Made by a program: the position numbers and the translations under genes. From Planctomycetota bacterium (GTDB lineage: Bacteria > Planctomycetota > B15-G4), in contig JAJDEO010000022.1 in the NCBI GenBank assembly GCA_029259745.1, positions 1 through 41,354 of the forward strand: a DNA stretch of 41,354 bases, read 5' to 3'. Of the stretch, positions 35,790 to 41,354 are shown piece after piece (within the stretch, counting starts at the first letter, position 1; every line of letters starts with the position of its first letter). Below the pieces are notes generated by a model that made no database searches, was not told the DNA's origin, and saw only the letters and a program-made list of their open reading frames with translations.

Positions 35790-36060
35790 GCAGCGGTAGT
35801 CGTCGACAAACCAGAGATACACGTGGCAATCCGCGGCGAGCTTGAAGACGAGCGGCTCGACCCGCGCCAGCATGCGCTCCAGCGGCGTACCAGCACGCGC
35901 CTCGCGCACGTCGCGCTGTCCACCAAGAGATCGGACGGCGTCGCCCCAAGGCACGACGTCCTTTAGCAAGTACGCGTCGGCGAGCTGCGAGCAGGCCGCA
36001 TCGGCGACGACACCGTGGAGATCGTCAACACGATCGAGCACCTCGCCCGGCGCGAAGCTC
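35790..36060 (-). pseudogene. probable gene remnant beside gpmA
   Basis: On the minus strand a frame from about 36050 to 35790 reads like real protein: VLDRVDDLHGVVADAACSQL, then DAYLLKDVVPWGDAVRSLGG, TPLERMLARVEPLVFKLAAD and CHVYLWFVDDYR, with normal hydrophobic spacing and codon pattern. It has no good start (the only GTG is near 36012-36014) and its frame runs on through the metalloprotease terminator and into that gene's 3' end before a stop at 35652. I take it as a fragment of a lost gene, or one with an undetected start. I do not recognise the family. Confidence 0.4.
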
Positions 36061-36084
36061 GACGTTGATGCCCCTCGACTGCAC

Positions 36085-36828
36085 TCAGCCGCGCGCTTGG
36101 TTCGCCACCGCGTCAGCGGCGGCCGCAGCAGCCGCCGCGTCGCCGAGGTAGCGGTGACTGACGGCCGTGAGGTCGTCGTTGAGCTCGTAGACGAGCGGGA
36201 TGCCCGTCGGGATGTTGAGGCCGAGGATGTCGTCGTCGGAGATCTGGTCGAGCTCCTTGACGAGCGCGCGCAGGCTGTTGCCGTGCGCCACGATGAGCAC
36301 ACGGCGACCGTCCTTCAGCACCGGCGCGATCTCTTCGTTCCACAGCGGCATGAAGCGCTCGACGGTGTCCTTGAGACACTCGCCGTGCGGAAGGTCGACG
36401 GGCGCGAGGTCGGCGTAGCGTCGATCACGCCCCGGCCACATGTCGCTGTCTTCGGACAGCGGCGGCGGCGGGACATCGAAGCTGCGGCGCCAGATCTTGA
36501 CCTGATCGAGGCCGTGCTTGTCGGCCGTCTCGGCCTTGTCGAGCCCCTGCAACGCACCGTAGTGCCGCTCGTTGAGGCGCCAGCGGCGGTTCACGTGCAC
36601 CCACATCTGATCCATCTCTTCGAGCGCGATGTGCATCGTCTTGATCGCGCGCTTGAGCAGCGACGTGTAGATCACGTCGAACTCGAACCCCTCGTCTCGC
36701 ATCAGCTCGCCGGCCGTCTGCGCCTCGCGCTCGCCCTGCTCACTGAGCCCGACGTCGACCCAGCCCGTGAACCGGTTCTCTTTGTTCCATTGGCTCTGGC
36801 CATGGCGCAGCAACACGAGGGTCTTCAT
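36085..36828 (-). CDS. gpmA: 2,3-bisphosphoglycerate-dependent phosphoglycerate mutase
   Basis: 247 residues from an ATG at 36828 (GGAG nine bases upstream); an in-frame extension to 37032 is not conserved. Interconverts 3- and 2-phosphoglycerate in glycolysis. The phospho-accepting RHG is at residues 8-10 ([12 protein letters not shown]), with [26 protein letters not shown] and the second catalytic His in [12 protein letters not shown]. The insert typical of the long dPGM group is present ([16 protein letters not shown]). The tail has an Ala-only run ([12 protein letters not shown]) unlike the rest. Single gene, divergent from the OPT transporter. Confidence 0.96.
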   Translation of the reverse strand: MKTLVLLRHGQSQWNKENRFTGWVDVGLSEQGEREAQTAGELMRDEGFEFDVIYTSLLKRAIKTMHIALEEMDQMWVHVNRRWRLNERHYGALQGLDKAETADKHGLDQVKIWRRSFDVPPPPLSEDSDMWPGRDRRYADLAPVDLPHGECLKDTVERFMPLWNEEIAPVLKDGRRVLIVAHGNSLRALVKELDQISDDDILGLNIPTGIPLVYELNDDLTAVSHRYLGDAAAAAAAADAVANQARG

Positions 36829-37290
36829 CGACACGAACTCCGCAAGAAAGGCGATCTGCTCCGGCGACGAAGCATCCTGTGTGCGTCGCAGCCCCGTCGG
36901 ATGACTCCGTTGCGCGCACGCGCTGGCAGGGTATCGAGGAAGTCGTTCGTTGCGCAGTACGCATCCCATCGCCCTCGTCCGGAGACGGGCAAGCCGCGAC
37001 GAATCCACCGATTCACCTACGCGTCTTGACACCTCGACGAGAGCAACGGGTCACGCACCGCTCACTCGAAGCGGATCAGCAACACGCTGCTAGGCGTCCA
37101 ATAAAACGCGCAGCGAGAAAAGTGGCAAGGGCTGGACAAACTTCGTGCTGCGTGGAACACGGCATGTCGAGCGGTGGACCGCCATCGTGGCGCCGCGTAA
37201 CGTAGCGCGCGCACGTCTCGGGAGAGGCGTTTGGTCGACGGCCGGGGCGTTCGCTGCCGTGGTCGTCACTCCACCCACGGAGACGCTGCA
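36829..37290. other. divergent intergenic region between gpmA and OPT transporter
   Basis: A 462-base gap with both promoters. A consensus TTGACA lies at 37026-37031 on the plus strand, but no good -10 is found 16-18 bases later. An AT-rich CCAATAAAAC patch near 37098 stands out against the GC-rich background and may belong to the OPT promoter. No gene is evident. Confidence 0.4.
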
Positions 37291-39150
37291 ATGTCGCGCG
37301 ATTCGAGTGACACCTTCCCCCTGGCCTTCGGCGTTCTGGTGTCGACGATCCTGGCCGGCACGCTCGTGATCGCTGGCCTGAAGGCCGGGATCACGCCCGG
37401 CGTGTCCCCGCTCGTCATTCTGTTTGCGTGGGGCGCCTTCGCGCGTCGCCTCGCCCGCGGCGGTGGCTCACGCTTCCTGAACATCGCGCAGGTGGCGGGC
37501 TCGGCGGGCATGGCCGTCACAGCTGGCGTCATCTTCACCGCGCCGCTCGTGCAGATTCTGCACGCGGACAAGGGACTCGTCGTCCCGCCCGTCGACGTCG
37601 TCTCGCTGATCATCATGTCGATCTCGGGCAGCCTGATCGGCTTCGGCTTCGTCGGCCTCGGAACGCGCAGTTTCCTGACCGACCCCACGCTCCCAGCGCC
37701 CGAGGCCCGTGCCTGCGAGACGATGATCCAGGCCGCCGTCGCCGACCAGTCGAACCGCCCGCGCCTGGGCCGCTCGCTGGGTCTCGGCGCCCTCGCCGGT
37801 CTGCTCGCGCCGCTCGCCGCACGCCTCGGCCTGGCCAACGAACATGTCGTGCTGATGCAGAAGCAGCAGGGCGACCGCGCCTTCTCGCTCGACCTGCCGA
37901 TGACGCCGATCTACATCGGCATCGGCGGCCTGCTGACCCTCTCGACGGCGCTGCTCGTCTTCGGCGGCTCGATGCTGCGCTTGATCGGCGACTTCCTGCT
38001 CGCCGACATCGCCCCCGGCACGGCGGCCGCGCTCGACTTCCCCGACAACTCGATGCGCTGGGTCGGCGGCGGCGCCATGACGGTTGCCGTGGCCTACTCG
38101 CTCGTGCGCTTCCTCGGCGTCAAGCGCGCGGGCGCCGACGAGGACGCCGACGACTCGCTCGTCACCGTCGACGCCGGTCGTCGCAGCCTGCAGGTGCTCA
38201 GCATCGTGGTGGGGATCGCGATCATGCTTGGCTGGATCATCCAGCGTGACGGCCTGACGGCGTTCGCCATGACGATCTCCGTGGCCGTCCTCGCCTGCTG
38301 CGGCCTGATGGTGCTGCTCGGCGCGATCCTCTCGCTCCAGATCGGCAGCTCGGCCTCGCCGGTGTCCGGCACGATCTTCGTGACGACGCTGGTGCTCTGC
38401 GTGACAGCCGTGCTGATGGGACGCGAGTCGATCGACGACGTCCTGCTGCTGACGCCGCTGCTCGTCGGCGCCTGCGTCGCGGTCTGCACGGCGAACGACG
38501 CGAGCCAGGACTACAAGACGATGCAGCTCTGCGGTGTGCGCGTCCAAGACGGCTTCCTCGCGCAGTTCCTCGGACTCATGGCCGGCTCGATCGTCGTGCC
38601 GATCGTGCTCTACATCGCGCACGAGGCCTACACGCTCGGCAGCAACGAACTCTCGGCTCCCCAGGGCAAGATGTTCGCGACGTTGATCGACGGCCTGCTC
38701 CTGACCGATGCCCCGCTGCCCTGGTGGCCGATCGCCTGGGGCCTCGGCATCGGCGTCGGCGCCGTGCTCATGGAGATCATCGGCTCACGCAAGGGTATCC
38801 AGCTGCCGTCGATGGCCCTGGCCGTCGGCATCTATCTGCCGCCCTACCTCGGCGTCGGCATCCTCATCGGCGCCCTGTTCCGCTGGCTCGCCGAGGGACG
38901 TCGCAAGCAGTCGAACGAGTCGATTCTCGCCGCCGCGGGCCTCATCACGGGCGCCGCGCTGCTCGAACTCATCCTCGGTTCGCTCATCGTCGGTGCCGAG
39001 GCTTCGTCGTCGTTCAACTTCGTCCTCGACGACCTGCTCATCTTCGACGACGTCGCCGCCATGACGCGCAACGTCGCGGGCATCGTCGGTATCGCGATTC
39101 TGGGCGGCATCCTCTGGATGAACTCGAAGAACGCCAAGAGCGAGGAGTGA
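37291..39150 (+). CDS. OPT-family (oligopeptide/metal-chelate) transporter
   Basis: 619 residues from an ATG at 37291 with GGAG upstream; the in-frame extension from 37231 lacks hydrophobic content. About 15-16 membrane helices. Characteristic segments are LVIAGLKAGITPGVSPLVILF near the start, NIAQVAGSAGMAVTAGVIFTAPLV, ATTENDASQDYK-like CTANDASQDYKTMQLCGVRVQ in the middle, and LPSMALAVGIYLPPYLGVGILIGALFRWL late. These match bacterial OPT/YSL transporters, which import oligopeptides or metal chelates by proton symport. The gene is followed after two bases by a lipoprotein gene, so the two are likely co-translated. Confidence 0.92.
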   Translation: MSRDSSDTFPLAFGVLVSTILAGTLVIAGLKAGITPGVSPLVILFAWGAFARRLARGGGSRFLNIAQVAGSAGMAVTAGVIFTAPLVQILHADKGLVVPPVDVVSLIIMSISGSLIGFGFVGLGTRSFLTDPTLPAPEARACETMIQAAVADQSNRPRLGRSLGLGALAGLLAPLAARLGLANEHVVLMQKQQGDRAFSLDLPMTPIYIGIGGLLTLSTALLVFGGSMLRLIGDFLLADIAPGTAAALDFPDNSMRWVGGGAMTVAVAYSLVRFLGVKRAGADEDADDSLVTVDAGRRSLQVLSIVVGIAIMLGWIIQRDGLTAFAMTISVAVLACCGLMVLLGAILSLQIGSSASPVSGTIFVTTLVLCVTAVLMGRESIDDVLLLTPLLVGACVAVCTANDASQDYKTMQLCGVRVQDGFLAQFLGLMAGSIVVPIVLYIAHEAYTLGSNELSAPQGKMFATLIDGLLLTDAPLPWWPIAWGLGIGVGAVLMEIIGSRKGIQLPSMALAVGIYLPPYLGVGILIGALFRWLAEGRRKQSNESILAAAGLITGAALLELILGSLIVGAEASSSFNFVLDDLLIFDDVAAMTRNVAGIVGIAILGGILWMNSKNAKSEE

Positions 39151-39152
39151 CA

Positions 39153-39827
39153 ATGCGCGCGGTGGTCGTCGCGATGCTCGCGTTCACGCTCACGGCGTGT
39201 ACTCCGCACGCACCCACCGCAGACGTCGAACAGATTCACGAGCCGCCGACACTCACCGCCGTCGAGGGCACCCCACCCGCCGAGCCCAGCGCGATCTTGA
39301 TCGAACGCGCAGTCCTCGAGGCCGCCCACACGGCGCTGTGCAAGGACGTCAGCCGCCCACACGACGCCCTCGTCCTCCGCTCGGCCAATCCGTTTGCTGT
39401 CATCGAGCCCGCGTTCGCCAAGTTCCTCTACGACAGCGAGGATCCCGACGACTTGGTCCGCAGGCGGCTCGAGAACTGGAGCCCCGCACTCGCACCGGTG
39501 TTCATCGATGCCTTCTTCGAAGCCAACATCGAGCGCGGCGACCACCCCCAGGAACTCGTCGAGGCGTGGGATGACGTCCACTGGGTGACGCAGAGCGAAC
39601 TCGACGCACTGAAGCAGGGAATGACAGACAAGGTCGACCAAGCCACCCGCGACGCCCACCGCGAGTTTCGAGGTCGCACCTTGCACTTCTCGCGACCCGG
39701 CTACGGCGTCCTCGAGGAAGTCGCCCTCGTCTTCGTCGTGGCCAACATCGCAGGCCTCGTGTACGTCGTGAGGCGGGTTGGCGACCTGTGGTCCGTCCAC
39801 TCGTCGCACATGCTTTGGATCTCGTGA
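39153..39827 (+). CDS. lipoprotein, paralogue of the convergent neighbour
   Basis: 224 residues from an ATG at 39153, two bases after the OPT stop, with GAGGAG immediately upstream inside the OPT gene. Signal peptide MRAVVVAMLAFTLTAC ends in a lipobox (LTAC, Cys16). The mature domain (about 48-224) contains SANPFAVIEPA, NWSPALAPVFIDAFFE, ERGDHPQELV, HWVTQSELDAL, LHFSRPGYG, EEVALVFVV and a terminal Trp-Ser/Trp-Ile-Ser. Nearly every one of these blocks recurs in the convergent gene at 39861-40628. Family unknown. Proximity to the OPT transporter may mean an accessory role, but the paralogue lies in a separate unit. Confidence 0.82.
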   Translation: MRAVVVAMLAFTLTACTPHAPTADVEQIHEPPTLTAVEGTPPAEPSAILIERAVLEAAHTALCKDVSRPHDALVLRSANPFAVIEPAFAKFLYDSEDPDDLVRRRLENWSPALAPVFIDAFFEANIERGDHPQELVEAWDDVHWVTQSELDALKQGMTDKVDQATRDAHREFRGRTLHFSRPGYGVLEEVALVFVVANIAGLVYVVRRVGDLWSVHSSHMLWIS

Positions 39828-39860
39828 CGAGGCACAGCGCCGCTGACGGGCGGCCAGGCT

Positions 39861-40628
39861 CTAATCGACCCAGAGCCCCTTCGAGCCCCACACGTCCCAC
39901 GCGCCATCAAGAAGCCTGACGAGGTCGATGTGGCCCGAGGTGAAGCCGTAAGGGCGGTGTCGCACAACGAGCACGAGGGCCACGGTTTCGTCTGAGCTGA
40001 TACCCGGTCGCGAAAGACTGAGGACCTTGGTGCGCGATCCGGGGTAGTCGCCGACGAGACGGTGCGACCGCGCGTCGAGGCGTGCCGGCGCGCGCAGCTC
40101 GTCGAGCTGTGCCTGGGTGATCCAACGCGTGCCGTCCAAGCCGTCGATGAGGTTGGCGGGGTGGTCTCCTCGCTCGGCGTTGACCGCGAAGAAGTTCTTG
40201 ATGAACACGGGGGCGAGCCGAGGCGACCACGCGTCGAGGTACGGGCGAAGCATGACTTCGGGGTCGTCGCCTTCATGCCCGAGTGCGAGAGCCGACCGCT
40301 TCACATAGGCGAAGGGGTCGGCCGCGCTGTGGATCAACACTTCACCCGGCGCTTGCCTTCCGTGGAGGGCGCAGACCGCGTGGATGATCGCGCGCTCGAC
40401 GTCACTCGCCGATGACTCGGCTGTGGGCGGCGGTGCCGGCTCCGGCGTCACGTTCACAGACTCGGTCGCCGGCGGTGGCGCGGTGTCAGCCGCCTGGGGT
40501 GTCTCGTCTCGACCGCAAGCTGAAAGGACGACGAGCAACAGGGGTGCGCAAGAAGCGATCGTCACCGGGGCGATCGTCGGCGCCGGTGGAATGAGACCTC
40601 GGTCATGTGCATGTCGACGGCTCGCCAT
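39861..40628 (-). CDS. lipoprotein, paralogue of the convergent neighbour
   Basis: 255 residues from an ATG at 40628, chosen for its excellent AAAGGAG site; upstream ATG at 40664 lacks one. The n-region is long (about 20 residues), then TIASCAPLLLVVLSAC with lipobox Cys38. A Pro/Thr/Glu-rich spacer (45-70) leads to the shared domain: SAADPFAYVKRSA, AWSPRLAPVFIKNFFA, ERGDHPANLIDGLDG, RWITQAQLDEL, LSLSRPGIS, ETVALVLVV and a final DVWGSKGLWVD. Same block order as the gene at 39153-39827, so they are diverged duplicates facing each other, 33 bases apart. Function unknown. Confidence 0.82.
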   Translation of the reverse strand: MASRRHAHDRGLIPPAPTIAPVTIASCAPLLLVVLSACGRDETPQAADTAPPPATESVNVTPEPAPPPTAESSASDVERAIIHAVCALHGRQAPGEVLIHSAADPFAYVKRSALALGHEGDDPEVMLRPYLDAWSPRLAPVFIKNFFAVNAERGDHPANLIDGLDGTRWITQAQLDELRAPARLDARSHRLVGDYPGSRTKVLSLSRPGISSDETVALVLVVRHRPYGFTSGHIDLVRLLDGAWDVWGSKGLWVD

Positions 40629-41354
40629 GCTCCGGCGCTCCTTTCGAGGACAGCGAGCCGGCAAGCGCCGTCGCGCCGGCCAGCGTCACCGCCAGAGTAG
40701 ACGAGGACGTGCCCGCCGTCGCGTGAGTTGCCGGGAAGCACGCATCCGTGACGGCGAAGGCGCTGGTGTCCCGACGACGGAACTCACGCGAAGCGCCGCA
40801 CGAGCCGTCCGAGCGCCGACGTCGCCGTCGACCGACGACGGCGGACAAGGACGACGAAAACAGCACACCGCGCCGCCACCCGTACGCCGCGCTCCGCCTG
40901 AGCTCCGCATGGGCTCCACTCCGCGCGGCTGTCCCCACGACAAACGACTCGTCGGCCCGACCAAGAACGCGCACCGACGACAGCCAACCCATCGAGCCCA
41001 GAAAGCCACCTGCAACGCACGACCAGCCGGATCATCGACCCCGCGCGCCCTCCAGCACGCCCCGACCGAACCTCCGCCCCGAGCACCGCCCGCACCTACT
41101 CACCATCCGGTCGTGCTCACCACAATACCGGCGAACGACGAGCCGTCGTCGGGTGACGGGGACGGCGGCAGCGACTTCACGCCGCTCTCACGACCGTCAC
41201 GCGATCCCACCGACGAAACAAGGCGTGCCCGAGCTTCGACGTCCCCGTCATCCGACGACAGCGGACCAGCACCCCCCATTGGCCACCTGCAAAGCACGAC
41301 CAGCCTCGCACCCCCACGTCCCCGAGGATCATCGACCCCGCGCGCCCTCCAGCA
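40629..41354. repeat. non-coding repeat block running off the window end
   Basis: No convincing gene in 726 bases. Direct repeats: 41005-41028 recurs at 41282-41305 with one mismatch, and 41029-41057 recurs exactly at 41326-41354. In the first copy the two parts are adjacent; in the second a 20-base insertion (41306-41325) separates them. A further motif built on CGTCGTCGG...GACGGGGACG appears around 41143-41163 and, inverted, at about 41240-41260, with weaker copies near 40768 and 40819-40843. The period is about 280-300 bases. The last exact repeat is cut by the window edge. Confidence 0.65.

Noticed and set aside
35842..37029. 395-codon plus-strand frame antisense to gpmA
   Set aside because: Shadow of gpmA, which has complete catalytic motifs on the minus strand.
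41100..41297. Short minus-strand frames in the terminal repeat block
   Set aside because: Several frames are open only because of GC-rich repeats; none is kept between repeat copies.

Overview
This is a GC-rich (visibly well above 60%), gene-dense bacterial chromosome segment. The best guess is a free-living, aerobic member of Planctomycetota. That rests on a CRTAC1/ASPIC-type protein, two secreted FG-GAP/VCBS proteins sharing a C-terminal module that I associate with planctomycete secreted proteins, two bactofilins, many lipoproteins, and a secreted HExxH metalloprotease. The phylum is an inference; Myxococcota or Acidobacteriota are not excluded. I see no rRNA, tRNA, CRISPR array, insertion sequence or prophage.

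Layout. 1-1005: 3' end of a CRTAC1-like gene. 5607-1013 (minus): four tightly packed genes for envelope proteins (glycine-zipper lipoprotein, coiled-coil lipoprotein, large membrane-anchored protein, proline-rich secreted protein with a possibly toxin-like end). 8172-5664 (minus): complete molybdate ABC transporter modABC with ATGA overlaps. 8313-10925: MBOAT O-acyltransferase plus an SGNH hydrolase partner. 12780-11272 (minus): secreted VCBS-repeat protein. 13599-13165 (minus): small lipoprotein. 13908-15127: GntR/YtrA-type regulator coupled to a membrane protein, with a palindromic operator almost touching the start codon. 15735-15175 (minus): RNA 2',3'-cyclic phosphodiesterase. 15883-18371: Wzx-like flippase and a CDP-alcohol phosphatidyltransferase, convergent with 21342-18403: a polysaccharide-deacetylase-like protein and a NodU-type carbamoyltransferase. 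Together these suggest surface-glycan or lipid work. 21610-22584: quinolinate synthase NadA.

23145-25375 encodes a cobalamin-binding sensor carrying the W-x9-EH and E-x-H-x-x-G signatures of CarH-type B12 photoreceptors, translationally coupled to a histidine kinase; a strong hairpin follows. 26511-25626 (minus) holds two Hsp20 chaperones. 26981-30400 is sdhCAB, a type-B succinate:quinone oxidoreductase with a single di-haem cytochrome b subunit. 30651-32183 is a second FG-GAP secreted protein, then a bactofilin (32672-33094) and a zinc-ribbon/bactofilin fusion (33205-33672). 33931-35694 is a secreted metalloprotease with an IPT/TIG domain. A probable gene remnant lies beside gpmA (36828-36085, minus). 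37291-39827 encodes an OPT-family transporter and a lipoprotein whose paralogue sits convergently at 40628-39861. The last 700 bases hold no convincing gene but contain a family of direct and inverted repeats that runs off the window end.

The most interesting items are the B12 photosensor/kinase pair, the four-gene envelope operon with its possible toxin-like C-terminus, the zinc-ribbon bactofilin next to a plain bactofilin, the convergent paralogous lipoproteins, and the terminal repeat block. All functional calls come from reading motifs by eye; no database search was run.
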